In this document: one piece after another, positions 55,430 through 64,000 of the stretch
How the letters are laid out: each line of letters begins with the position of its first letter
Position numbering within the stretch: position 1 is the first letter of the stretch
Assembly: GCF_004217045.1 (NCBI RefSeq)
Contig: NZ_SGXM01000001.1
Span: 2,046,001-2,110,000, forward strand
Direction: 5' to 3'
Source: Cupriavidus agavae
GTDB lineage: Bacteria > Pseudomonadota > Gammaproteobacteria > Burkholderiales > Burkholderiaceae
DNA: 64,000 bases
Position numbers and translations under genes: made by a program
Notes under the pieces: model-generated
What the model was told of the DNA's origin: nothing
Databases searched by the model: none
Seen by the model: only the letters and a program-made list of their open reading frames with translations

Positions 55430-55615
55430 CTGCACTGCTTCCTTCTGAACGATGGCCCAGAGCGTAGAGCACGCAGCGCCGCTTGCCCAATGCCAATACG
55501 TGCCAGAATATGTCCTCAAGCTATGGGCGCCCGCCACCCGGGTCTACCCGTAGTGCACCGCACCACCAGCCCGCACCAACGCCGCGCCACGGCGGAATTC
55601 CTTGGCACCACAACG

Positions 55616-56569
55616 ATGCGCCTGCGCCAGATCGAAGTCTTCCGCGCGGTGATGCTGACCGGCACCGTCAGCGAAGCCGCGCGCCTGCTCCATGTTTCCC
55701 AGCCCGTGGTTTCGCGCGTGCTGCAGCACGCCGAGGCGTCACTGGGCTTCCGCCTGTTCGACCGCCAGCGCGGCCGGCTGCAGCCCACGCCCGAGGCGGT
55801 GGCGCTCTACGGCGATGTCGAAAGGCTATATGGCGAGATCGAGCGCGTGCGGCGCGTGTCGGAGAGCCTGCGGCACAAGGGCGCCGGCCGGCTGCGCGTG
55901 GCGGCCACGCCGAGCCTGGCCAATCCGCTGCTGGTGCCGGCCGTACGCCGCTTCTGCGCCCTGCACCCCGACACGCAGGTCCAGGTGCTGACCCACCACA
56001 CCAGCGAGATCGTGGCGGCCCTGCTCGCCAACCAGATCGACGTGGGCTTTGCGTTCTCGCCGCCCGGCCACGAGGCGATCGCGAGCCGGCCCGTGTCGGC
56101 GGGACGCATGCTGCTGGCGGTGCCGCGCACCCAGCCGCTGCCCTCGGGGGGCCGGCGCGGCGTGGTGCCGATCCACAAGGTGCTGGAACGCCCGTTCATC
56201 GGCTACGACGATGACAGCTCGCTCGGCCTGCTCGTCCGCCAGACGCTGGCCCGCCACGCGCTGGAGCCGCACTCGACGCTCGAAGTCCAGACCTACTCGC
56301 TCGCGCTGGCGCTGGTGGACGCCGGCCTGGGACTGACCCTGCTCGACCAGTACACCGCGCTGAGCGCCAGCCCCGATCACGTCATGCTGCACGACGTGCA
56401 GCCCGAACTGGGCTTCGAGATCCAGATGCTGCGCGCCAGCCACCGGGGCGCGTCGAGCCTGGTCGACGCCTTCCACCAGCAGTTCATCGAAGCCGCCGCC
56501 TCGCTGGCCGGCACGCTCGGCGACAGGCTGGAACCGGCGGTGGTCCACTTCGATCCCCCCGGCCGCTGA
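55616..56569 (+). CDS. LysR-family transcriptional regulator
   Basis: 317 residues from ATG 55616 (MRLRQIEVFRAVMLTGTVSEAARLLHVSQP); the frame is open far upstream but only shadows the dadA-like gene there. Winged helix-turn-helix at 1-60 (VSEAARLLHVSQPVVSRVLQHAEASLGFRLFDRQ), effector domain at about 90-290. It is divergent from the D-amino acid dehydrogenase gene with a 186-base gap, the classical LysR arrangement, so that gene is its likely target. Effector unknown. Confidence 0.92.
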   Translation: MRLRQIEVFRAVMLTGTVSEAARLLHVSQPVVSRVLQHAEASLGFRLFDRQRGRLQPTPEAVALYGDVERLYGEIERVRRVSESLRHKGAGRLRVAATPSLANPLLVPAVRRFCALHPDTQVQVLTHHTSEIVAALLANQIDVGFAFSPPGHEAIASRPVSAGRMLLAVPRTQPLPSGGRRGVVPIHKVLERPFIGYDDDSSLGLLVRQTLARHALEPHSTLEVQTYSLALALVDAGLGLTLLDQYTALSASPDHVMLHDVQPELGFEIQMLRASHRGASSLVDAFHQQFIEAAASLAGTLGDRLEPAVVHFDPPGR

Positions 56570-56653
56570 CCGCGCGGCCATTGACCTGACATTTGACAGC
56601 GCCCCGCGCTGTGCACCATTATCAACACGCCCCTCCGGGCGCGTGAAACTCCT

Positions 56654-57964
56654 ATGTTCGTCCTGACCCTGACCCTTCTTGTGCTGGCGAGCGCGTTCTT
56701 CTCGATCTCCGAGATCGCCCTCACGGCCGCCCGACGCACCAAGCTCCAGGTGCTGTCCGAACGCGGCGACCGCCGCGCCACCAAGGTGCTGCTGCTCAAG
56801 GAAGAGCCCGGCAACTTCTTCACGATCGTCCAGATCGGCGTCAACAGCGTGGCGATCCTGGCCGGTATCCTCGGCGAGAAACACGTCTCGGACCTGATCT
56901 ACGAGCTTCTGCTGGGCTACATGGACCCGTCGATCGCCCAGCGCGTGGCCAATATCGGCTCGTTCCTGGTGGTGACACTGCTGTTCATCCAGTTCGCCGA
57001 CCTGATCCCGAAGCGCATCGCCATGACCTTCCCCGAAGCCTGCGCGGTGCAGGTAATCGGCCCGATGCTGACGCTGCTGCGCGTCTTCAAGCCCGTGGTC
57101 TGGGTGTTCAATGCCGCCGCCGACGCCATGCTGCGCCTGTTCGGCATCCCCACCAAGCCGGTGGACCAGATCACCACCGAGGACATTGCCGCGATGGTCG
57201 ACGCCGGCGCCGAGGCCGGCGTGCTGCACAAGCACGAGTTGCACCTGATCGAAAACGTGTTCGAGCTCGATTCCAAGCCGATCACGGCAATCATGACGCC
57301 GCGCGACGACGTGGTGTTCCTGACGCTGGACGAGTCCGCCGACAGCATCCGGCGCAAGCTGGTCAAGCAGCCGCACGCCCAGTACCCGGTCTGCGGCAAG
57401 AGCGTGGACGACGTGCTCGGCTACATGGATTCCAAGGACATCCTGCAACTGCTGCTGGCCAACGAAAGCGCCGCCGTGCTCGACGACATCGGCAAGCACT
57501 ACGACAAGAACGTGCTGGTGATCCCCGACACGCTGACGCTGTCCGAATCGCTGACGCGGTTCCGCGAGATGCACGAGAACTTCGCGGTGGTGATGAACGA
57601 GTACGGGCTGGTGGTGGGGGTGGTCACGCTCGACGACATCGTGGGCGCGCTGATGGGCGACATCCTCTACACCAACGAGGACGAGCAGATCGTGCGGCGC
57701 GACGAATCGTCGTGGCTCGTGGACGGCGTGACGCCGCTGGTGGACCTGAAGAAGGCGCTGGACCTGGAGACACTGCCCGGCGACGACTATGTCGACACGG
57801 CCGCCGGGCTGGTGATCTATGCGCTGAAGCGGATCCCGAAGAAGTCCGAATCGATCACCGTGGCGGGCTTCCGCTTCGAGGTGCTCGATATCGACCACCA
57901 CAAGATCGACCAGTTGCTGGTGTCGAGGTTGCCGGGGACGGCGGCGACGCCGGCCGCCGAATAG
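56654..57964 (+). CDS. CNNM/CorC-HlyC family membrane protein
   Basis: 436 residues: N-terminal DUF21 membrane domain with about four helices (residues 1-150; SAFFSISEIALTAARRTKLQVL), a CBS pair (about 205-330; ITAIMTPRDDVVFLTLDESAD, GLVVGVVTLDDIVGALMGDI) and a C-terminal CorC_HlyC transporter-associated domain (SSWLVDGVTPLVDLKKALDL). The family is linked to magnesium/cobalt efflux or homeostasis and was once annotated as hemolysin. Single gene. Confidence 0.92.
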   Translation: MFVLTLTLLVLASAFFSISEIALTAARRTKLQVLSERGDRRATKVLLLKEEPGNFFTIVQIGVNSVAILAGILGEKHVSDLIYELLLGYMDPSIAQRVANIGSFLVVTLLFIQFADLIPKRIAMTFPEACAVQVIGPMLTLLRVFKPVVWVFNAAADAMLRLFGIPTKPVDQITTEDIAAMVDAGAEAGVLHKHELHLIENVFELDSKPITAIMTPRDDVVFLTLDESADSIRRKLVKQPHAQYPVCGKSVDDVLGYMDSKDILQLLLANESAAVLDDIGKHYDKNVLVIPDTLTLSESLTRFREMHENFAVVMNEYGLVVGVVTLDDIVGALMGDILYTNEDEQIVRRDESSWLVDGVTPLVDLKKALDLETLPGDDYVDTAAGLVIYALKRIPKKSESITVAGFRFEVLDIDHHKIDQLLVSRLPGTAATPAAE

Positions 57965-57988
57965 CCACCCGTGTGGCCCAAAAACAAA

Positions 57989-58016
57989 ACCGACCTGGGC
58001 TTGCGCCGAGGTCGGT
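57989..58016. terminator. terminator between the CorC-like gene and tRNA-Ser
   Basis: ACCGACCT (57989-57996) pairs with AGGTCGGT (58009-58016), with an inner GGC/GCC. On the minus strand it is followed by TTTTGTTTTT, so it ends the tRNA-Ser transcript, and on the plus strand a GTTTT follows. Confidence 0.85.
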
Positions 58017-58077
58017 CCGAGTTTTACTACTGTCTTTTGGCCTGCCGGTGGTCGAATGCGTCGGCAGCTTCTTGTTT

Positions 58078-58167
<90 letters not shown>

Positions 58168-58204
58168 GGTAACTGGGTCGTTGCGTTTCAGCAGCGAAGC
58201 CAAG

Positions 58205-58234
58205 ATTATAGGGACATTGCCACGATTTGCGCAA
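58205..58234 (-). promoter_or_regulatory. promoter of tRNA-Ser
   Basis: Minus strand TTGCGC (58234-58229), 18-base spacer, perfect TATAAT (58210-58205). A start near 58198 gives a leader of about 30 bases before the mature tRNA. It means the tRNA has its own promoter besides any read-through from serS. Confidence 0.7.
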
Positions 58235-58253
58235 GCCCCTTTCCGCAACTTTT

Positions 58254-59612
<1,359 letters not shown>

Positions 59613-59729
59613 TTACTGCACCGGCAAGGCGGCACGGCGCCGAATCTGGCGGGTTTTAGGCCGTTGTTCTCAGAAGGCTACGGTCCGGCATGCGATGGAT
59701 CGGACGGCGCCGCACGATGGCAACGCGCT

Positions 59730-60394
59730 TCAGCGGCTTTCCGGGTCTCCTCCCGAGGCTTCCATTTGCACCTTGAACACCCATTCCTCCCACTCCGCTT
59801 CGGCAATATAGGACCGCGTCCGATCCCGCCAGCGCTCCAGGAAAATGTCCCGCTCCTCCGCGCTCAGACTCTTCCAGTAGGGAGCCCAGATATAGGCGGA
59901 CCAGAAATCGGGGTCCCCCTGGTTATAGGGCACCGGCCCGAGGTCATACCAGATCACCCACGGCGGCGGCGGGCCGAACTTCGAAATGGCCAGCGATTCC
60001 AGCAAATCGACGTCGTTGGTCAGCAAGCGGATATTCCTGCCACCGAATTCATCGTCATGCGTCAGAAAGGTATGTGCGCTGCCACGGGTAAAGTGATGGT
60101 ACGAAAACTCACTCCTTCCCGTTCTGATCAGGTTGATACAGCGGGGAAAGGCTTCAATTTCGATATTCAGCGTCACCAGGAAAGCCTCGATGCCGAGATC
60201 TTTCAAACCCTCCGCGCACGGATATTCAAGCTGCCAAGCGCCAACCGGCGTCGAAAAGAGTTCCCGGAATGTTCAGCCGACACCCCGAACACGTGAGTTA
60301 GCGCTTCTCGCCGACCCCTCTCATAGGTAGCCAGAAAACGCGCGTCGCGTCTTTTCATTGCGTAATTCTCGATGGCACGAGTCAGGGAAAACAT
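59730..60394 (-). pseudogene. frameshifted gene of unknown function between rarA and serS
   Basis: Two reading frames appear to be one gene broken by a 1-base shift near 60270-60275. The first part starts at ATG 60394 (MFSLTRAIENYAMKRRDARF) and reads to ALTHVFGVSAE; the frame then continues as garbage to a stop at 60203. The other frame, open from 60272, reads TFRELFSTPVGAWQLEYPC and runs on through GLKDLGIEAFLVTLNIEIEA to the stop at 59730, ending in a Trp-rich part (WVIWYDLGPVP, FWSAYIWAPYWKSLS). Joined, it is about 220 residues of coherent protein. No family recognised. Base composition is less GC-rich than its neighbours. Sequencing error is an alternative to a real mutation. Confidence 0.65.
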
Positions 60395-60419
60395 ATTCTC
60401 TCGGTTATCCGGGATCGCG

Positions 60420-61733
60420 CTATTTCTTCCCAGCCTCCTCATCCCACTTCTTCAACAACTCGAGTTTCTCCCCGATCTTGAGCTCCAGCCCGCGGGGCAC
60501 CGGCTGATACCACCCCGGAGCGTGCATGCCTTCAGGCAAATACGTTTCACCGGCCGCGTAAGCGTTCGGTTCGTCATGGGCGTATCGATAGGCATGCCCG
60601 TAGCCCAGTTCCTTCATGAGCTTGGTCGGCGCATTCCGAAGGTGAACCGGAACCTCCCGGCTCTTGTCCTGCTTCACGAACGCCCGCGCCTGGTTGTAGG
60701 CGTTGTAGCCGGCGTTGCTCTTGGCGGAAACGGCGAGATAGATCACGGCCTGACCCAGTGCCAGTTCGCCTTCGGGGCTGCCGAGCCGTTCATAGGTCAG
60801 CGCCGCATCGTTGGCAATCTGCATGGCGCGCGGGTCGGCCAGGCCGATATCCTCCCAAGCCATGCGGATGATCCTTCGCGCCAGATATTTGGGATCGGCG
60901 CCGCCATCCAGCATGCGGGTCAGCCAGTAAAGCGCAGCATCGGGATGCGAGCCGCGCACGGACTTGTGCAGCGCGCTGATCTGATCGTAGAAGGCGTCAC
61001 CGCCCTTGTCGAAGCGGCGCAGGTTTTCGGCCAGTGCGCTGCCCAGCAGCGCCGTGTCCACCGCCTGCACCCCGGCGCTGCGGGCGGCGCGGACCACGAT
61101 TTCGATGTTGTTGAGCAGCTTGCGGCCGTCGCCGTCGGCGGAGCCGACGATCAGCGCCATGGCCTCGTCATCCCACGCCACGCCGCCCAGTTCCTCGCTG
61201 GCACGGAGCACGAGTTGCTTCAGTTCGGCCTCGTCGAGGCTCTTGAGCACGTACACGGCGGCGCGCGACAGCAGCGCGCCGTTGACTTCGAACGAGGGGT
61301 TCTCGGTGGTGGCGCCGATGAACGTGAACAGCCCGCTCTCCACATGGGGCAGGAAGGCGTCCTGCTGACTCTTGTTGAAGCGGTGCACCTCGTCCACGAA
61401 GACCAGCGTGCGCCGGCCGTGGGCGCGGTACTGCTCGGCGCGCTCCACGGCCTCGCGGATGTCCTTGACGCCCGACAGCACGGCCGACAGCGCGATGAAC
61501 TCGGCATCGAACGCATTGGCCATGAGCCGCGCCAGCGTGGTCTTGCCCACGCCGGGCGGGCCCCACAGGATCATCGAGTGGGGTTCGCCCGACTGGAACG
61601 CCACGCGCAGCGGCTTGCCCGGCCCCAGCAGGTGCTGCTGGCCGATGACTTCGTCGATATTGCGCGGGCGCAGCCGCTCGGCAAGCGGTTGCCGGGAACG
61701 TTCAGGGGGATCGGAAAACAGCGAGTCCGCCAC
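60420..61733 (-). CDS. rarA: replication-associated recombination protein RarA (AAA+ ATPase)
   Basis: RarA (MgsA) acts at stalled replication forks with SSB. 437 residues from GTG 61733 ([21 protein letters not shown]); the frame is open upstream but family similarity begins here and GAGG lies 10 bases upstream. Walker [16 protein letters not shown], Walker [17 protein letters not shown], sensor [18 protein letters not shown], and the C-terminal tetramerisation domain with [16 protein letters not shown] and LPEGM. It is usually downstream of lolA, as here across a short insertion of small genes. Confidence 0.95.
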   Translation of the reverse strand: MADSLFSDPPERSRQPLAERLRPRNIDEVIGQQHLLGPGKPLRVAFQSGEPHSMILWGPPGVGKTTLARLMANAFDAEFIALSAVLSGVKDIREAVERAEQYRAHGRRTLVFVDEVHRFNKSQQDAFLPHVESGLFTFIGATTENPSFEVNGALLSRAAVYVLKSLDEAELKQLVLRASEELGGVAWDDEAMALIVGSADGDGRKLLNNIEIVVRAARSAGVQAVDTALLGSALAENLRRFDKGGDAFYDQISALHKSVRGSHPDAALYWLTRMLDGGADPKYLARRIIRMAWEDIGLADPRAMQIANDAALTYERLGSPEGELALGQAVIYLAVSAKSNAGYNAYNQARAFVKQDKSREVPVHLRNAPTKLMKELGYGHAYRYAHDEPNAYAAGETYLPEGMHAPGWYQPVPRGLELKIGEKLELLKKWDEEAGKK

Positions 61734-61956
61734 GATTGCAAAGCCTCTCAGTCTGGTGCGGCCGCCGGGGCGGCGCGGAACGACACAGTGTAGAGCATCC
61801 GGCGCGGGCCACATTTCCGGAGGGCGCCCTAAAGTTCGGACCGCGAACTGCCGATAGCCTCCAATGGCCCGCGTTTCAAGCCACTCGGGCAGAGACGGCG
61901 CCGGCACGACCGGCGGCACACCGCAGGACATTGTTTTCGAAACTTCGGGGATTTGT

Positions 61957-62640
61957 ATGCTGCGTTACCGCATGCTGATGTTCAAGCTGAACCGGCTGGC
62001 GAACAAGAACAAGCTCAATGCCGTGGACGAGGTGTCGCTGGCCGGCCAGTTCACGGAACTGATCGAATCGCAGGAAGATGCCGACCGCGTCATCGAAGAC
62101 CTGTTCGACCACGAGAATCCGCACGTGCGCCGTATCGGCCTGTCCGCCATCCGCCGCACGCGCCGCCACGGCGGGCGCCTGCTGCCGGCCGCGCTGCTCA
62201 AGCGCATGGCCGACGCGGAAGGCTGGATCCGCCACGACGCGATCTGGATCGTCCAGGAAGCCTCGATGGATGGCGCCGAACTGCGCGCGGCCCTGCGCCG
62301 CGTGGCGGGCAATGTGAAGCTGCCGCAGGACGCCGTGCGCGCCAAGCAGAACCCGGCCGACGGCCACCTCAATGCCGCCGTGCGGGCGCGCCAGTATCTC
62401 GACGTGCTGATTGCGAAGTCAGCGGCCGCTCACAATGAAGCCCTTGCCGCAGGCGGTGGCCTGGCTGGCGCCACCGATGGCAAGCCGTACGCGCAGGATT
62501 CCGTGGGGCATATCCGCGCCGTGCATCGCCAGTTGCAGAAGAAGACTGCCGGACGCAAGCTCAAGAGCAGTACCAGGCTCACGTTCCGCAAGGTCGAGCC
62601 CCGCTATGCCGAGAACGACAACCGGCGCTTCCTGACCTGA
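61957..62640 (+). CDS. HEAT-like repeat protein of unknown function
   Basis: 227 residues from ATG 61957 (MLRYRMLMFKLNRLANKN). The first 110 residues are helical with two HEAT-like units (ADRVIEDLFDHENPHVRRIGLSAIRRTRRHGG and LKRMADAEGWIRHDAIWIVQEASMDG), then a variable linker and a basic C-terminus (LQKKTAGRKLKSSTRLTFRKVEPRY). No catalytic motif. It is the only larger plus-strand gene between rarA and lolA; a transferred gene is possible but composition is normal. Confidence 0.75.
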   Translation: MLRYRMLMFKLNRLANKNKLNAVDEVSLAGQFTELIESQEDADRVIEDLFDHENPHVRRIGLSAIRRTRRHGGRLLPAALLKRMADAEGWIRHDAIWIVQEASMDGAELRAALRRVAGNVKLPQDAVRAKQNPADGHLNAAVRARQYLDVLIAKSAAAHNEALAAGGGLAGATDGKPYAQDSVGHIRAVHRQLQKKTAGRKLKSSTRLTFRKVEPRYAENDNRRFLT

Positions 62641-62768
62641 TGGCCCGCCCCCCCGTCCCGCCCGGCCGATCTGAATTCTTTTTTCAGGCGGACAACGCGG
62701 GGCTGCGGGGCCTTACCATGGCAGGCAGCCGGCAACTGGCGCCGGCATGACAGGAGGACATCACTGCC

Positions 62769-62936
62769 ATGGCCATCACCACCCGCATACGCAAGAAGAA
62801 GCAATATCGGAAAGCGGTGTTGAAATTGCGCGCCGCCATCAAGCGCGGCGACGACGAGGCGATCCGCATCCGCCGCGAGAAGCTCCAGGCACTACCCAAG
62901 CCACGCCAGCGCTACGCGCGCGAGGCGCTGGCCTAG
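62769..62936 (+). CDS. 55-residue basic protein
   Basis: ATG 62769 to TAG 62934-62936, with a strong AGGAGG (62753-62758) upstream at a 10-base spacing. The product begins MAITTRIRKKKQYRKAVLKL and ends PKPRQRYAREALA; about 18 of 55 residues are Arg or Lys, arranged as an amphipathic helix (LRAAIKRGDDEAIRIRREKLQ). Nucleic-acid or ribosome binding is possible but not shown. Not recognised. Confidence 0.65.
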   Translation: MAITTRIRKKKQYRKAVLKLRAAIKRGDDEAIRIRREKLQALPKPRQRYAREALA

Positions 62937-62952
62937 CTGCCAGCCGCCGCGG

Positions 62953-63372
62953 TCAGCCGCGCGCCCGGTCGGTCAGTGCCTTGACCGCATCGGCCGGCAG
63001 CGGGCCGTGGCAGCTACGCTCGCCGCCGGGCTGGCCGAGTACCAGCCACACCTTGTCCGGCGCTCCCTTCGGATGGAATACCCAGGCCGGTCCGCGTGCG
63101 AGGCTCGCGGCGGGCAGGTCTTCGAGCGCGCCACGGTCCGGCGACTGCAGCATCGCCGCGCACTCGGTCTGCGCCACGCGCGTGGCCTTGAGAAAATCGG
63201 TGTTGGCCAGCACCTCGGGCAGCGCGGTGTCGGAACCGCGCAGGAAGGCATCCACGTCGAACCGGCTGGCGTGCCCGGTGGCGCAGCCGGCCAGCACCAG
63301 CGCGGCGGCCAGTGCACTGCCGGGCGCGGCAAGCATGTGGAGGGAAGGCAGGAAAGCGGGGGCGTCTTTCAT
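62953..63372 (-). CDS. putative lipoprotein
   Basis: 139 residues. Residues 19-30 (SALAAALVLAGC) form a signal with a lipobox LAGC, so Cys30 would be lipidated. The mature part (FDVDAFLRGSDTALPEVLANTDFLKATRVAQTECAAML, then WVFHPKGAPDKVWLVLGQPGGERSC) has two further Cys that could pair. The first 18 residues are long for a lipoprotein signal; Met13 (MLAAPGSALAAALVLAGC) may be the true start. It lies 21 bases downstream of lolA and may share its transcript. Function unknown. Confidence 0.75.
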   Translation of the reverse strand: MKDAPAFLPSLHMLAAPGSALAAALVLAGCATGHASRFDVDAFLRGSDTALPEVLANTDFLKATRVAQTECAAMLQSPDRGALEDLPAASLARGPAWVFHPKGAPDKVWLVLGQPGGERSCHGPLPADAVKALTDRARG

Positions 63373-63393
63373 TGTCGGTGTCCTTGGCCGGCC

Positions 63394-64000
63394 TTACTGC
63401 TTCATCACGTCGGCGCCCTGCGGCACCGTGAAGCGGAACGCGTCAGCCGGCAGCGGCGGGTTCTTCTGGATGCCCGTGAACGTCAGCATCGTCGTATTGC
63501 CGAACGCGTCACGCAGTTCCATGGCTTCGAGGTTGCCGGCCTTGAAGCCAATGCCGATCCGCTCGAACTGCGTATCCTTGGCTTTTGGCGTCAGTTCCAG
63601 CCACTCCACACCGTCGCGCGTGGCGCCGTTCTTCACGTCGAAATTCTTGCTCAGGTCGTTGCTGCCGAACAGGATCGCCGCCGGGCTCGAACCCAGCGCG
63701 CCGTCCAGCTTGCGCTCGGTCACCTGGTTCAGGTCCTTGTCGTAGATATAGAGCGTCTGGCCATCGGCCTGCAGCAGTTGCTCGTACGGCTTGGTATAGC
63801 GCCAGGTGAACTTGCCGGGACGGGCGAACGCGAACGTACCGCTCGACGTGCCGGACACCTTGGTCACGCCGCCCTGCCCCTTGATCTGCTTCTGGGTGAA
63901 CTCGCCGCGCGCGGACTTCACGCTGGTGACGAAGGTCTGCAACTGGTCGGTCGCGGCGGCCTGGGCGGCCGGAACGGCGGCCAGCAGCGCCAGCGTCGCG
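63394..64000 (-). CDS. lolA: outer membrane lipoprotein carrier protein LolA, 5' end beyond the window
   Basis: LolA carries lipoproteins across the periplasm from LolCDE to LolB. The frame is open at position 64000; about 202 codons are visible, lacking only part of the signal peptide (the edge codons read [14 protein letters not shown], its hydrophobic core and cleavage site). Mature blocks: [59 protein letters not shown], and [33 protein letters not shown]. Confidence 0.95.
   Translation of the reverse strand, partial: ATLALLAAVPAAQAAATDQLQTFVTSVKSARGEFTQKQIKGQGGVTKVSGTSSGTFAFARPGKFTWRYTKPYEQLLQADGQTLYIYDKDLNQVTERKLDGALGSSPAAILFGSNDLSKNFDVKNGATRDGVEWLELTPKAKDTQFERIGIGFKAGNLEAMELRDAFGNTTMLTFTGIQKNPPLPADAFRFTVPQGADVMKQ

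Overview
The window is GC-rich DNA from a betaproteobacterium of the family Burkholderiaceae. Gene content and order (a tmRNA encoding the tag ANDERYALAA, a gyrA-serC-pheA-hisC-tyrA-aroA-cmk-rpsA-ihfB-lapAB-ugd-hldA-hldD chain, adjacent cyanophycin synthetase genes, metNIQ, etfBA) point to Cupriavidus or a close relative. That assignment is inference from gene order and protein character; no database was searched. Almost everything is chromosomal core, with two small accessory patches.

Layout. 1-1.8 kb: minus-strand rpsP-rimM-trmD (trmD is cut by the window edge). 2.0-3.7 kb: four small plus-strand genes of unknown role, including a 49-residue membrane protein. 3.75-6.84 kb: a radical SAM gene behind an almost perfect LexA box, an Lrp-type regulator and the divergent D-amino acid dehydrogenase dadA. 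6.9-13.2 kb: minus-strand acyl-CoA dehydrogenase, etfBA and the methionine importer metNIQ. 13.4-17.9 kb: a histone-deacetylase-like hydrolase, lytic transglycosylase mltB, cysM and an NCS2 permease. 18.2-36.4 kb: a long run of minus-strand genes for envelope heptose and UDP-glucuronate supply, LPS regulation (lapAB), IHF-beta, S1, CMP kinase, the aromatic/serine supraoperon, a DUF2059 protein and gyrA. 36.4-39.0 kb: a 446-base gene-free stretch, an OmpA-family gene, ubiG and gph. 39.1-40.5 kb: ssrA, followed by a one-gene phosphoribosyltransferase islet bounded by a 10-base direct repeat of the tmRNA 3' end. 40.5-42.9 kb: two small unknown genes and a secreted chitin-active LPMO. 42.9-51.3 kb: a cyanophycin cluster with a DUF1854 protein and a zinc-ribbon ABC exporter on one strand, and two dissimilar cyanophycin synthetases on the other. 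51.3-56.6 kb: amino acid transport genes, a second dadA and a LysR regulator. 56.7-64 kb: a CorC/HlyC-type membrane protein, tRNA-Ser(CGA) next to serS, a frameshifted unknown gene, rarA, a HEAT-like protein, a small basic protein, a lipoprotein and lolA (cut by the edge).

How it fits together. Several neighbours share a metabolite: the two cyanophycin synthetases polymerise Asp/Arg-type residues next to a putative dedicated exporter; the D-amino acid dehydrogenases sit beside amino acid regulators or importers; serC, pheA, hisC, tyrA and aroA share chorismate and transamination chemistry; seryl-tRNA synthetase sits beside one of its substrate tRNAs. The strongest items for follow-up are the SOS box on the radical SAM gene, the islet at ssrA, the degenerate ligase motifs in the first cyanophycin synthetase with a perfect palindrome 52 bases upstream of it, the frameshifted gene after rarA, and intrinsic terminators lying immediately 5' of the metN and serC start codons.
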